From Methylobacterium phyllostachyos (GTDB lineage Bacteria; Pseudomonadota; Alphaproteobacteria; Rhizobiales; Beijerinckiaceae), in NCBI RefSeq assembly GCF_900103445.1, contig NZ_FNHS01000012.1, positions 164,147 through 228,146 of the forward strand: DNA of 64,000 nucleotides, given 5' to 3'. The notes beneath the pieces were generated by a model. That model did no database searches and was not told where the DNA came from. It was given only the letters and a program-made list of their open reading frames with translations. Shown here piece after piece: positions 9,124 to 17,221 of this stretch. The position numbers and the translations under genes were made by a program. Position 1 is the stretch's first letter. Each line of letters starts with the position of its first letter.

Positions 9124-10185
9124 ATGAAACGGCGCAGCCTGCTCACGGTCGCAAGTGCGGCCACGGTGATGACGCTCGGCGGCGTCGGCTATGCCGCCCA
9201 CCGGCGCGGCCGGAACCCCTATTATCGCGGCCCGGTCTCCGACCATTTCGACGGCCTGCGCTTCTTCCTGCCGGATCAGGCGACCGACAAGTCGCTGTCC
9301 GACGTGCTGCGCTGGCAGGCCAAGCGCGCGCGGGAAGCCTGGCCCAAGAGCGCTCCGAGCCCGTTCCCGTCGGATCACCCGCCCGAGCGCGTCGGGGGGC
9401 TGCGGGTCGTGCTGATCGGGCACGCGAGCTACCTCGTGCAGGTTGCCGGCCGCAACATCCTGATCGACCCCGTCTTCGCCAAGCGCGCCAGCCCGGTGCG
9501 CTTCGCCGGGCCGAAGCGCGTCAACCCGCCGGGCATCGCCTTCGCCGACCTGCCGCCGATCGATGCGGTGCTGATCACCCACAACCACTACGACCATCTC
9601 GACGGGCCGGCCGTCGCGCGGATCTGGCAGGCACATCAGCCGCTGATCGTGGCGCCGCTCGGCAACGACGCGATCCTGCGCGGCTACGACGATACGATGC
9701 ATGTCGAGACCCGCGACTGGGGTGAGTCGGTCGATCTCGGCGACGGACTTCAAGTCCACCTGACGCCGGCCAATCACTGGTCGGCCCGGGGCGTCCAGGA
9801 CCGGAGGATGGCCCTGTGGTGCGCCTTCGTGATCACCTCGCCCCGGGGCGTCCACTACCATGTCGGCGATACGGGCTTCGGCGACGGGGCGCTGTTCCGG
9901 GACATCCGGGCCCGGTTCGGGCCGCCCCGGCTGGCGACCCTGCCGATCGGCGCCTATGAGCCGCGCTGGTTCATGCGCGCGCAGCATGTCGATCCCGCCG
10001 AGGCGGTGGAGGGCTTCCGGCTCCTGGGCGCCGAGCAGGCGCTCGGCCACCATTGGGGCACGTTCCAGCTCACCGACGAGGGGATCGAACGCCCGGCCGA
10101 AGCGCTGAACGCGGCGCTTGGGGCTGCCGGCATCCCGCTCGAACGGTTCCTGGCCCTCCGCCCCGGTCAGGTCTGGCAGGTCTGA
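9124..10185 (+). CDS. MBL-fold hydrolase, NAPE-PLD-like
   Basis: A 353-residue metallo-beta-lactamase-fold protein with an N-terminal membrane anchor or signal (LLTVASAATVMTLGGVGYAA preceded by KRR). Metal ligands are in THNHYDHLDG (HxHxDH), the later H of TPANHWSARG, the D of VGDTGFGD and the H of LGHHWGTFQL. The sequences YLVQVAGRNILIDPVFA and LPIGAYEPRWFM match the UlaG/NAPE-PLD-like group, which hydrolyses phosphodiesters. The substrate here is unknown. The ATG at 9124 starts directly at the basic n-region. It probably acts at the outer face of the inner membrane. Confidence 0.82.
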   Translation: MKRRSLLTVASAATVMTLGGVGYAAHRRGRNPYYRGPVSDHFDGLRFFLPDQATDKSLSDVLRWQAKRAREAWPKSAPSPFPSDHPPERVGGLRVVLIGHASYLVQVAGRNILIDPVFAKRASPVRFAGPKRVNPPGIAFADLPPIDAVLITHNHYDHLDGPAVARIWQAHQPLIVAPLGNDAILRGYDDTMHVETRDWGESVDLGDGLQVHLTPANHWSARGVQDRRMALWCAFVITSPRGVHYHVGDTGFGDGALFRDIRARFGPPRLATLPIGAYEPRWFMRAQHVDPAEAVEGFRLLGAEQALGHHWGTFQLTDEGIERPAEALNAALGAAGIPLERFLALRPGQVWQV

Positions 10186-10280
10186 CCGCAGCCCTCCGCG
10201 ATCGGATTGGGCATGATGCGTGCATGATACAATATGCAGCATGGGGTCGCGGCTGAGAGAAGGCTGCTGCGCGCCTGGAG

Positions 10281-10311
10281 AGCGGGTGCCGCCTCGTGCG
10301 GCACATCCGCT
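10281..10311 (+). promoter_or_regulatory. Strong hairpin in the 5' leader of the binding-protein gene
   Basis: AGCGG-GTGCCGC pairs with GCGGCAC-AT-CCGCT around a CTCGT loop, giving 12 base pairs with a 2-base bulge. It ends 18 bases before the ATG at 10329. It is too stable to be chance structure alone, but I could not match it to a named riboswitch class. It has no following U-tract. Confidence 0.4.
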
Positions 10312-10328
10312 ACCAGCCGAGAGACACG

Positions 10329-11948
10329 ATGGATCTGATCAAGCCGACACGCCGCTCGCTCATGATCGGGGGCGCGGCACTGGCCACGCTCGGAGCGCCG
10401 GGCCGGACCAGCGCGCAGGGCGGAGGCCCCGGCAGCCTGACCTACGGCATCTCGATGACCGACCTGCCGCTCACCACCGGTCAGCCGGACCGCGGCGCGG
10501 GCGGCTATCAGTTCACCGGCCTCACTCTCTACGATCCGCTGGTGGCCTGGGAACTCGATATTGCCGACCGTCCCGGCAAGATGATCCCCGGGCTCGCCAC
10601 GTCCTGGGAGGCCGACGCCGCCGATCCGAAGGTCTGGACCTTCCACCTGCGCGAGGGCGTGACGTTCCACGACGGCTCGGCCTTCGACGCCGACGCGGTG
10701 ATCTGGAACTTCGACAAGGTGCTCAACAAGGAGGCGCCGCACTTCGACCAGCGGCAGGCCGCCCAGGTCCGCCCGCGCCTGCCCGGCGTCGCGAGCTACA
10801 AGAAGCTCGACGCCAAGACCGTCCAGGTGACCACCAAGACACCCGACAGCCTGTTCCCCTACCAGATGCTCTGGTTCCTGATCTCCTCGCCCGCCCAATA
10901 CGAGAAGGTCGGCCGCGACTGGGCGAAGTTCGCCTTCGAGCCCTCGGGCACCGGGCCGTTCCGGATGGGCCAGCTGGTGCCGCGGGTGCGCCTCGAACTC
11001 CTGCCGAATGTCGGCTACTGGAACCCCAAGCGCGTGCCCAAGCTCGGCAAGCTGACGCTCACCTGCGTGCCTGAGGATCTCGCCCGGGTGAACGCGCTGC
11101 TCTCCGGCAACGTCGACCTGATCGAGGCGCCCGCGCCCGATGCCGTGCCGCGCCTGAAGGCGGCCGGCATGCGGGTCGTCGGCAATGAGACGCCGCATGT
11201 CTGGAACTACCACCTCTCGATGCTGGAGGGCTCGCCCTGGCGGGACCTGCGCCTGCGCAAGGCCGCCAATCTCGCCATCGACCGGGCGGGCGTGGTTGAG
11301 CTGATGGGCGGGCTCGCGCAGCCGGCCGTGGGCCAGGTTCAGCAGTCGAGTCCGTGGTTCGGCAAGCCGAGCTTCCAGATCAAAACCGACGTCGATGCGG
11401 CCCGCAAGCTCGTGGAGGAGGCTGGCTTCTCGGTCAAGAATCCGGTCAAGGCCACGGTGCTGATCCCGACCGGGGGCACCGGGCAGATGCTCTCGCTGCC
11501 CATCAACGAGTATGTGCAGCAGAGCTGGGCTGAGATCGGCATCCAGGTCGAATTCAAGACCGTGGAGCTTGAGGTGGCCTACACGGCCTGGCGGCAGGGT
11601 GCGGCCGATCCGAGCCTCAAGGGCATCAGCGCCGGCAACATCGCCTACGTCACCTCGGATCCGTTCTACGCGATCCTGCGCTTCTACGATTCCAGGCAGA
11701 TCGCCCCGAATGGCGTGAACTGGAGCCACTATCGCAATCCCGAGGTCGATGCCCTCTGCGACAAGGTGAAGGCGAGTCTCGACACGGATGAGCAGAACAG
11801 GCTCCTCGCGCGTATCCACGAGATCGTCGTCGATGACGCGGTACAGGTTTGGGTGGTGCACGATACCAACCCGCACGCACTATCGCCGCGGGTGAAGAGC
11901 TATGTGCAGGCCCAGCACTGGTTCCAGGATCTGGCGACGTTGGCCTAA
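10329..11948 (+). CDS. ABC transporter substrate-binding protein, family 5 (peptide/nickel type)
   Basis: A 539-residue periplasmic solute-binding protein with a Tat signal (TRRSLMIGGAALATLGAPG). The body has family 5 features: LTLYDPLVAWEL and PGLATSWE near the start, WTFHLREGVTFHDGSAFDADAV, then GTGPFRM, LRKAANLAIDR and the C-terminal VWVVHDTNPHAL. The family binds oligopeptides, dipeptides, nickel chelates or similar. No permease or ATPase genes are adjacent, so it must serve a transporter encoded elsewhere or be an orphan receptor. I started at the ATG at 10329 because it gives a proper twin-arginine n-region; an upstream in-frame GTG at 10296 lies inside the leader hairpin. Confidence 0.88.
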   Translation: MDLIKPTRRSLMIGGAALATLGAPGRTSAQGGGPGSLTYGISMTDLPLTTGQPDRGAGGYQFTGLTLYDPLVAWELDIADRPGKMIPGLATSWEADAADPKVWTFHLREGVTFHDGSAFDADAVIWNFDKVLNKEAPHFDQRQAAQVRPRLPGVASYKKLDAKTVQVTTKTPDSLFPYQMLWFLISSPAQYEKVGRDWAKFAFEPSGTGPFRMGQLVPRVRLELLPNVGYWNPKRVPKLGKLTLTCVPEDLARVNALLSGNVDLIEAPAPDAVPRLKAAGMRVVGNETPHVWNYHLSMLEGSPWRDLRLRKAANLAIDRAGVVELMGGLAQPAVGQVQQSSPWFGKPSFQIKTDVDAARKLVEEAGFSVKNPVKATVLIPTGGTGQMLSLPINEYVQQSWAEIGIQVEFKTVELEVAYTAWRQGAADPSLKGISAGNIAYVTSDPFYAILRFYDSRQIAPNGVNWSHYRNPEVDALCDKVKASLDTDEQNRLLARIHEIVVDDAVQVWVVHDTNPHALSPRVKSYVQAQHWFQDLATLA

Positions 11949-11992
11949 CCGGAAGGATACCTGGGCGATCTGGCCGGAATCGACCAAACCTG

Positions 11993-12017
11993 GGAACGAT
12001 CCTCACGAAAACGTGTT
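11993..12017 (+). promoter_or_regulatory. EcfG-like promoter, one mismatch
   Basis: GGAAC (11993-11997), a 16-base spacer, then TGTT (12014-12017). The alphaproteobacterial GSR sigma factor EcfG uses GGAAC-N16/17-CGTT, so only the first base of the -10 differs. The predicted transcript would start near 12024 and reach the ATG at 12046 with the AAGGAG ribosome site. Confidence 0.45.
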
Positions 12018-12045
12018 GAACGGCGAACGCACGAAGGAGTGTCCC

Positions 12046-12291
12046 ATGAAGACCCTGCTTGCCGGCGCCGTTCTGGCCGCCTCCCTCGCGAGCGTCGTTC
12101 CTGCAGCGGCGCAGCGCATCGATATCGGGCCGAATGGCCCGAGCGTGGACCTTCGCTCCCGAGCCCAGCGCGAGCGTGACTTCCGGCGGGAGGAGTACCG
12201 CCGCGACTGGGCCTATGAGGAAGACCGCCTGTATCGGCGCCAGCGCTACGATGACGACCGCCCGGTGGTCCGCCGCGGTTACGGCTACTGA
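12046..12291 (+). CDS. Small secreted Arg/Asp/Tyr-rich protein
   Basis: An 81-residue protein with a clear signal peptide (MKTLLAGAVLAASLASVVPAAAQ). Its mature part is dominated by charged and aromatic residues (RRDWAYEEDRLYRRQRYDDDRP) and ends GYGY. AAGGAG lies 7 bases before the ATG, which supports the start. Small exported RDY-rich proteins are common in Hyphomicrobiales and have no assigned role. An EcfG-like promoter lies 29 bases upstream, so stress control is plausible. A strong terminator follows at 12334, showing a single-gene transcript. Confidence 0.75.
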   Translation: MKTLLAGAVLAASLASVVPAAAQRIDIGPNGPSVDLRSRAQRERDFRREEYRRDWAYEEDRLYRRQRYDDDRPVVRRGYGY

Positions 12292-12333
12292 TACGGTTCG
12301 CTCAAGACGATCAAAAGACTGTCGAGAACAGGA

Positions 12334-12355
12334 GGGGCCGGCATCCGCCGGCCCC
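12334..12355 (+). terminator. Rho-independent terminator
   Basis: GGGGCCGGC and GCCGGCCCC form a perfect 9-bp stem around an ATCC loop, followed by TTTCC. It ends the transcript of the small secreted protein gene. Confidence 0.8.
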
Positions 12356-12475
12356 TTTCCTATGGACGATGCTGTGAATGACGCCCGGAGGACAAGAGCC
12401 CCGCGATTTCGCACTTGCAGCAAGCCGAATCGCAAACTAGGAAGATCGGGCAGAAAGTTTCGGGAGAATTTGGCA

Positions 12476-12889
12476 ATGACCCTTCGTATTTTCAGTGGCT
12501 TCGTCGCTGCGGCCCTCGCGGTATCCAGCCTGTCCGTCCCCGCTGCGCTGGCGAAGCCGGTCAGTGGTGCAAGCGCGGTCAAGATGATCGACACGGACAA
12601 TGACGGCACGGTGGACATGAAGGAAGTCGAGGCGGTGGCCTCCACGACCTTCGACCGTCTCGAGAAGGATTCCGACGGCACGCTCGACGCCCGTGAGCTG
12701 AAGGGCCGCCTGAGCGCCGCCGGTGTGAAGCAGGCCGATCCGGACAGCGACGGTACCCTCGACAAGAAGGAGTACCTCGCCGCTGTCGCCGAGCGCTTCA
12801 AGATGGCCGATCCGGACGGCGACGGCACGCTGGATGCCAAGGAGCTCAACTCCAAGGCCGGCAAGGCGCTGCTCGCCCTCATTAAGTAA
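12476..12889 (+). CDS. Lanmodulin-like EF-hand protein (lanthanide/calcium binding)
   Basis: A 137-residue exported protein; the signal peptide ends near AALA26. It has four EF-hand loops at residues 39-50 (starts DTDNDGTVD), 63-74 (EKDSDGTLD), 88-99 (DPDSDGTLD) and 112-123 (DPDGDGTLD). Loop spacing of 24, 25 and 24 residues and the sequence between loops (LDKKEYLAAV) match what I recall of lanmodulin (LanM), the picomolar lanthanide-binding periplasmic protein of methylotrophs. Each loop keeps the extra acidic residue at position 9. Loops 3 and 4 keep the LanM proline at position 2. Loop 1 has Thr and loop 2 Lys there, and loop 2 starts with Glu. It is therefore a divergent LanM or a paralog with altered selectivity. 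GGGAG lies about 10 bases before the ATG. Confidence 0.85.
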   Translation: MTLRIFSGFVAAALAVSSLSVPAALAKPVSGASAVKMIDTDNDGTVDMKEVEAVASTTFDRLEKDSDGTLDARELKGRLSAAGVKQADPDSDGTLDKKEYLAAVAERFKMADPDGDGTLDAKELNSKAGKALLALIK

Positions 12890-12909
12890 GTCCGCCGGGG
12901 CTTTGCTGC

Positions 12910-12952
12910 CCCAGGTTCGAATGGCCCAAGTTCGAATGGCCCAGGTTCGAGG
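12910..12952. repeat. Short direct repeats after the lanmodulin-like gene
   Basis: Three tandem copies of a 13-15 base unit based on CCCAGGTTCGAATGG lie between the stop codon and the terminator; the last is truncated. The TTCGA core resembles a tRNA T-arm, but there is no tRNA here. Confidence 0.7.
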
Positions 12953-12981
12953 CCCCCGTGGATCTGTCCACGGGGGCTTTT
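12952..12981 (+). terminator. Rho-independent terminator
   Basis: GCCCCCGTGGA pairs with TCCACGGGGGC (11 bp, loop TCTG), followed by TTTT. It closes the lanmodulin-like transcript and may also serve the convergent DUF2061 gene. Confidence 0.85.
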
Positions 12982-13028
12982 CCGTTTCGGGGACCGCCAG
13001 CCCGCTCGGGACCATCCGGACCCGAGCG

Positions 13029-13292
13029 TCAGGCCCGGCCCAGCGGGACCAGGGTCCAACCACGCTCGTGGAGGTAGTACAACACCGTCTTGGTCACGGT
13101 CTCGGTCGATGCGATGGAGCCGGCGATGAGGACGCTCCCCGTGAACAGGTACGACAGCAGCAGCGTGTCGAGGCTGCCGACGATGCGCCAGCTCACCGCC
13201 TTGGCGATCGAGCGCAGGCGCGTCTCAGCCGGTCGTCCGGCGGGATCGTGTCGGACTGGTTGGTCCTGCATCGGCGAAGTCTTGGCCGTCAT
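13029..13292 (-). CDS. DUF2061 membrane protein
   Basis: An 87-residue protein with the DUF2061 pattern SIAKAVSWRIVGSLDTLLLSYL and ETVTKTVLYYLHERGW, containing two membrane segments. The family occurs in many bacteria, some members fused to sulfate adenylyltransferase-related proteins, and has no proven function. The ATG at 13290-13292 is chosen because a G-rich ribosome site (GGGGGA) lies about 5 bases upstream and the longer reading frame is low-complexity. The gene converges on the lanmodulin-like gene. Confidence 0.8.
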   Translation of the reverse strand: MTAKTSPMQDQPVRHDPAGRPAETRLRSIAKAVSWRIVGSLDTLLLSYLFTGSVLIAGSIASTETVTKTVLYYLHERGWTLVPLGRA

Positions 13293-13504
13293 GTCGTTCC
13301 CCCGCGTGTTCGCCCGGTAGAAAACGCGCGACGGCGCCGCCCGTCTGGCCCGCATCGGGTCGAAGTTTCTGGCCCCCCGGGATGACAAGGACGCGAGCGT
13401 GCGGTGGCGATCGCCGGATCGTGTCGCGGCGTTCAACCTGGGTAAATGCGACCGTTCCTGAATTGCCCGAGAAGTGCCACCCATGCGGCAGGAGGGGACA
13501 AGCG

Positions 13505-13774
13505 ATGCACGAACCTTCGATTGGGCAGCCGGCGGTTTGCCCGCCCGATTTCTGGGACACGGTCGCCGGCACGGTGACCGCCCGTGTCGAACCGGTGATC
13601 GGACGGGGCGAGAAGCAGCGCAGCCCGGTGATCGACTATCTGCGCGACCTGGAGGCCCTGGCCCGGCGCCAATGCTGCAGCCGCGACACGGTTCAGATCA
13701 TCGCCTCGGGGCGGCGGCTCCTCGGCGATCGCAGCGAGATCGGCCCCTCGGATGGTCCCTTCGCGCGGACTTGA
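13505..13774 (+). CDS. Small hypothetical protein
   Basis: An 89-residue protein with no recognised domain. AGGAGGGG lies 8 bases before the ATG, a strong argument that it is expressed. The sequence has a central helical region (YLRDLEALARRQCCSRDTV) containing a CC pair and shows no signal peptide or membrane helix. It is divergent from the DUF2061 gene and convergent with the next membrane protein gene. Function is unknown. Confidence 0.55.
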   Translation: MHEPSIGQPAVCPPDFWDTVAGTVTARVEPVIGRGEKQRSPVIDYLRDLEALARRQCCSRDTVQIIASGRRLLGDRSEIGPSDGPFART

Positions 13775-13792
13775 GGGCCGGGGCGGGACGGG

Positions 13793-14158
13793 TTACCGGC
13801 GTGCCGTGCGGACCCGTTCCGTCCGCGAGCGAAACCAATAGAGCGCGCCCGCGACCATCCAGGCCGCGCAGGTCGGCGCCACCCATTGCTGCAGGTTCGG
13901 CCAGGACCAGCCATACAGGAACTCCGCGCCGAGATGCGCCTGGACGGCATCCCAACCCGCATGCTTGATGTCGTGTTCGCGTTGCCCGGCCTCCCGGCCG
14001 TAATAGTAGGTGGAGACCAGGAGCGCGGCGGTCCCTTCCGGCCGCGGGGTCCGCAGCAGGATCAGGACGGCCGCCATGCCGATGGTCTCTAGGACGGCCG
14101 TCATGGCATGACTGGTCGCGGGGTTCGCGACCATGAAGGCGACGAGCGTACCAAACAT
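13793..14158 (-). CDS. Hypothetical membrane protein
   Basis: A 121-residue protein with a likely N-terminal membrane helix, a second helix (LETIGMAAVLILL), a polar middle with YYYGREAGQREHDIKH, and a C-terminal helix (APTCAAWMVAGALYWFRSR). The polar middle with Tyr, His and Asp is conserved-looking but unknown to me. The ATG at 14156-14158 is the only reasonable start. It is divergent from the DUF1810 gene. No operon partner is seen. Confidence 0.6.
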   Translation of the reverse strand: MFGTLVAFMVANPATSHAMTAVLETIGMAAVLILLRTPRPEGTAALLVSTYYYGREAGQREHDIKHAGWDAVQAHLGAEFLYGWSWPNLQQWVAPTCAAWMVAGALYWFRSRTERVRTARR

Positions 14159-14212
14159 GGGCCGCGCTTACACTCGAGCGGCCGGCGCGTCACGACGACG
14201 ATGAGGGCGGCA

Positions 14213-14641
14213 ATGGCGGATGCGTACGATCTCGGTCGCTTCGTCGAGGCGCAGGACGGCGTCTACGAGCACGCCCTGGCGGAATTGCAGGCCGGGGCAA
14301 AGCGCAGCCACTGGATGTGGTTCGTCTTCCCGCAAATTGCCGGCCTCGGCTCCAGCCCGATGGCGCAACGCTACGCGATCGGCTCCCTGAACGAGGCGCG
14401 GGCCTATCTCGCGCATCCCGTGCTCGGCGAGCGCCTGCGGGCCTGCACGACAGCGGTGAACCGGGTGTCGGGCCGCTCGGCGCACGCGATCTTCGGCTCC
14501 CCCGACGACATGAAGTTCCGGTCGAGCTTGACGCTGTTCAGCGCCGCCGCCCCCGACGAGCCGCTCTTCGCCGAGGCGCTGGCAAAGTATTTCAACGGCG
14601 AGCCGGACGCGAAGACCCTCGCCAAGCTCGGGAACGGCTGA
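14213..14641 (+). CDS. DUF1810 family protein
   Basis: A 142-residue protein of the DUF1810 family, recognised by LGRFVEAQDGVYEHALAELQ, KRSHWMWFVFPQIAGLGSS and the DDMKFRSSLTLF segment. Some relatives are described as calpastatin-like, a name without biochemical basis in bacteria. The structural family is small and alpha-helical, and its function is unknown. The ATG at 14213 follows GAGGG by about 6 bases and starts exactly at the conserved domain. The stop lies 4 bases from the end of the convergent penicillin-binding protein gene. Confidence 0.85.
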   Translation: MADAYDLGRFVEAQDGVYEHALAELQAGAKRSHWMWFVFPQIAGLGSSPMAQRYAIGSLNEARAYLAHPVLGERLRACTTAVNRVSGRSAHAIFGSPDDMKFRSSLTLFSAAAPDEPLFAEALAKYFNGEPDAKTLAKLGNG

Positions 14642-14645
14642 GCCG

Positions 14646-17108
14646 TCAGCGGCCCCAGAGACCCACGCGCTCGGCGCGCGCCTGCTCCTCGGCGCCGAGC
14701 AGGTCCGGCGGCGCGTCCTCGGTGGCGCGGGCGCCGCCGGCTGCCAGGATCAGCCCGGCGAGATCGTCGCCCTCGATCTGGCAGCGCGCGGTGCCGCCGT
14801 CGGAGAGGCCGGTGCAGACCACCTCCCGCCGCCGCAGGTAGTTCGCGAGCTGGCGGGCGAGATGGCCGCGCTCGCCCTCGACGCCGAGCAGATGCACGAT
14901 CCGTCCGCGCAGATTGAGGGTCCCGGTGTCGATCACCTCCGGGACGCCGCGCACCTCGCCGGCTGCGGCCGGGATCGCGGCGGGCGCCGCCGCCCGGGCC
15001 GGCTCCGCCCGCTCGGCCGTGGGGCGCGGCTTACCCTTGGCCAGCTTCTCGGCCGCCCGCTGGACGAAATCGTGGAAGATGCCGGCGGGCATCTCGCCGC
15101 CGAACATCCGGTTCATGGGGCTGTCGTCGTCGTTCCCGACCCAGATTCCGACGACGAGATCCGGCGTCATGCCGACGAACCACGCATCGCGAAAATCCTG
15201 GCTCGTGCCGGTCTTGCCCCCGATGATCTGGCCCGGCACCCGCGCGGCCCGCCCGGTCCCGGATTCGACCACGGCCTGGAGCGAGTCGAGCATCATGGTG
15301 CGCGGGGCCTCAGCGAGGCCCGCCGTGGGGGCGGGGTCGGTCTGGACGTAGAGCGGCTGCAGCGCCGAACCGCGGATCGCCTGGATGCCGTAGGCCTGGA
15401 GCGGCGTGCGGCCGGACAGGACCGAGCCATAGGCCCGGGTCATCTCCAGGAGGCTCACGGCACCGGAGCCGAGCACGAGGCTCGGCACATTCGGCAGGTC
15501 GGACTGGATGCCGAGCTTGCGTGCGGTGGCGATCACCGCCGGGATGCCGACCTCCTGACCGAGCTGGGCCGCCACCGTGTTGATCGAGAGCGCGAAGGCG
15601 GTCCTAAGCAGCACCGATCCACGGTAGCGCCCGTCGTCGTTCTCGGGCTCCCAGTCGCCGATCTTCACGGGCCGGTCGACCATGATGGAGTCGGGCGTGT
15701 AGCCCTGCTCGTAGGCGGTCAGATAGACCAGCAGCTTGAACAGGGAGCCCGGCTGGCGCTTGGCCTGGACGGCGCGGTTGAACTGGCTGTCCTCGTAGTC
15801 CCGGCCGCCCACCATGGCGAGGATCGCACCCTCCTTCGACAGCACCACCATGGCAGCCTGGCCGACCTTCCGGCGGCGCCCGTCCTTGTCGAGGCGCCGG
15901 GCCACGACGCCCTCGGCGAGGTTCTGGAGGTCGAGGTTCAGGGTCGAGCGGACGGTGAGGTCGCCGTCCTTGCCGGCCAGCCGCTTCACGTCGCCCGCGA
16001 TCATGTCGAGGAAGTAGTTGGTGCCGGGCGGGGCCTCGGGGGGCGTCTTCAGGGTCACGCTCTGCCGGCGGGCTGCGTCGGCCTCGGCTTGCGTGATCGC
16101 GCCGGTCTCCACCATGGCCTGGAGCACCACGTCGGCCCGCTCCTTGGCGCCGCCGAGGTTGCGCGTGGGTGCGAGCGTCGAGGGTGCACGCACCAGCCCG
16201 GCCAGCATCGCGGATTCCGGAAGGTTCAGCGCCTTGGCGGGCTTGCCGAAATAGCGCCGCGCCGCCGCATCCGCCCCGTAGGCTCCGGCGCCGAAATAGG
16301 CGGTGTCGAGATAGCCGAGCAGGATCTCGTCTTTGCTCATCGTCGACTCGAGCCGCAGCGCCAGGATCGCCTCCTGGACCTTGCGCCAGAGCGTCTTCTC
16401 CTGGTTGAGGGACGTCAGGCGGGCATATTGCTGGGTGATCGTCGATCCACCCTCGCGCACGCCGCCGCCCAGGGCGTTGCGGTACGCGGCCCGGACGAGC
16501 CCGCGCAGGTCGATGCCCCGGTGGCTGTAGAAGCGCCGGTCCTCGATCGCCACGATCGCCTGGGCGAGGTGGGGCGGCAGGTCGGCCGCGGTGAGCTTCT
16601 GGCCGCGGAAGCTGCCGCGGGTGGCGAAGACCCGCCCGTCATCGGCTTCCACGGTAATCGCCCGCTGGTTGCTCTCGACCACCGCCCCGCCCAAGGGTGG
16701 CAGGGTGAGGAGGGCGGCGAGCAGGTAGAGGCCGAGCGCCAGGACTGGGAGCAGGATCGCGGCTCCGGCGGCGAGCAGGATCGGCCGGCGGCGAAAGCGC
16801 GCGGCGAACGGCGATGCGGAGCGGGCATGCGGCACCGCACCCGGATCCAGTGAGGCGGGGGGCGATCCGGCGCGGCGCCGACGATCGAACAAGCCCCGCG
16901 TTTGCGTTGCCGCGGCGCGTCCCGCGCCGGCGACCACCAGGGCGCCTGCAACGATCAGGGACCACAGGCTGCGGAACAGGTCACGGGCAGCACGCCGCGC
17001 CTCCCGGGCCGCCGAGCGCGGATCCGGGGTGCGGGGATCCTGGCCGGCATTCGGAGCGGACGGCGTCGGCCCGTCGGCCGGGGCGCTCTCCGGCGCATCG
17101 GGCGTCAT
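14646..17108 (-). CDS. Bifunctional penicillin-binding protein (class A) with SNase-like C-terminus
   Basis: An inner-membrane enzyme that polymerises and crosslinks peptidoglycan. Residues 1-108 are a cytoplasmic region rich in Pro, Ala and Arg, followed by a membrane anchor (about 109-135). The GT51 glycosyltransferase follows, with catalytic Glu in AIEDRRFYSHRG (about 187-198) and GGSTITQQYAR. The transpeptidase has S455-L-F-K458, S508-I-N510 and K632-T-G634. After a Pro/Ala linker, residues 727-820 (VIDTGTLNLRGRI through EEQARAERVGLWGR) look like a degenerate staphylococcal-nuclease (SNase) barrel, an unusual appendage for a PBP. The long Arg-rich cytoplasmic tail is typical of Hyphomicrobiales. 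At 820 residues it is somewhat longer than PBP1A relatives without this tail. Confidence 0.9.
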   Translation of the reverse strand: MTPDAPESAPADGPTPSAPNAGQDPRTPDPRSAAREARRAARDLFRSLWSLIVAGALVVAGAGRAAATQTRGLFDRRRRAGSPPASLDPGAVPHARSASPFAARFRRRPILLAAGAAILLPVLALGLYLLAALLTLPPLGGAVVESNQRAITVEADDGRVFATRGSFRGQKLTAADLPPHLAQAIVAIEDRRFYSHRGIDLRGLVRAAYRNALGGGVREGGSTITQQYARLTSLNQEKTLWRKVQEAILALRLESTMSKDEILLGYLDTAYFGAGAYGADAAARRYFGKPAKALNLPESAMLAGLVRAPSTLAPTRNLGGAKERADVVLQAMVETGAITQAEADAARRQSVTLKTPPEAPPGTNYFLDMIAGDVKRLAGKDGDLTVRSTLNLDLQNLAEGVVARRLDKDGRRRKVGQAAMVVLSKEGAILAMVGGRDYEDSQFNRAVQAKRQPGSLFKLLVYLTAYEQGYTPDSIMVDRPVKIGDWEPENDDGRYRGSVLLRTAFALSINTVAAQLGQEVGIPAVIATARKLGIQSDLPNVPSLVLGSGAVSLLEMTRAYGSVLSGRTPLQAYGIQAIRGSALQPLYVQTDPAPTAGLAEAPRTMMLDSLQAVVESGTGRAARVPGQIIGGKTGTSQDFRDAWFVGMTPDLVVGIWVGNDDDSPMNRMFGGEMPAGIFHDFVQRAAEKLAKGKPRPTAERAEPARAAAPAAIPAAAGEVRGVPEVIDTGTLNLRGRIVHLLGVEGERGHLARQLANYLRRREVVCTGLSDGGTARCQIEGDDLAGLILAAGGARATEDAPPDLLGAEEQARAERVGLWGR

Positions 17109-17221
17109 TGCATAGGGGTCCCGGGGCCGGTCATTCCGGCCGCGGGCCTGTTCTAAGCCTCATCCGAACCCGTGTCCTGCCCCTGTCGCACCGTCGCCCG
17201 GTGTTTGAGTGCCGGCCCGGC

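Noticed and set aside
10220..10328. TPP or other known riboswitch before the binding-protein gene
   Set aside because: A CTGAGA stretch is present, but the other conserved TPP bases are missing; only a plain hairpin can be supported.
12913..12950. tRNA T-arms in the repeats after the lanmodulin-like gene
   Set aside because: GTTCGAAT recurs, but no acceptor, D or anticodon arms are present.
13430..13460. EcfG promoter for the DUF2061 gene
   Set aside because: GGAAC is present on the minus strand, but the GTT element is one base too close and it lies about 140 bases upstream.
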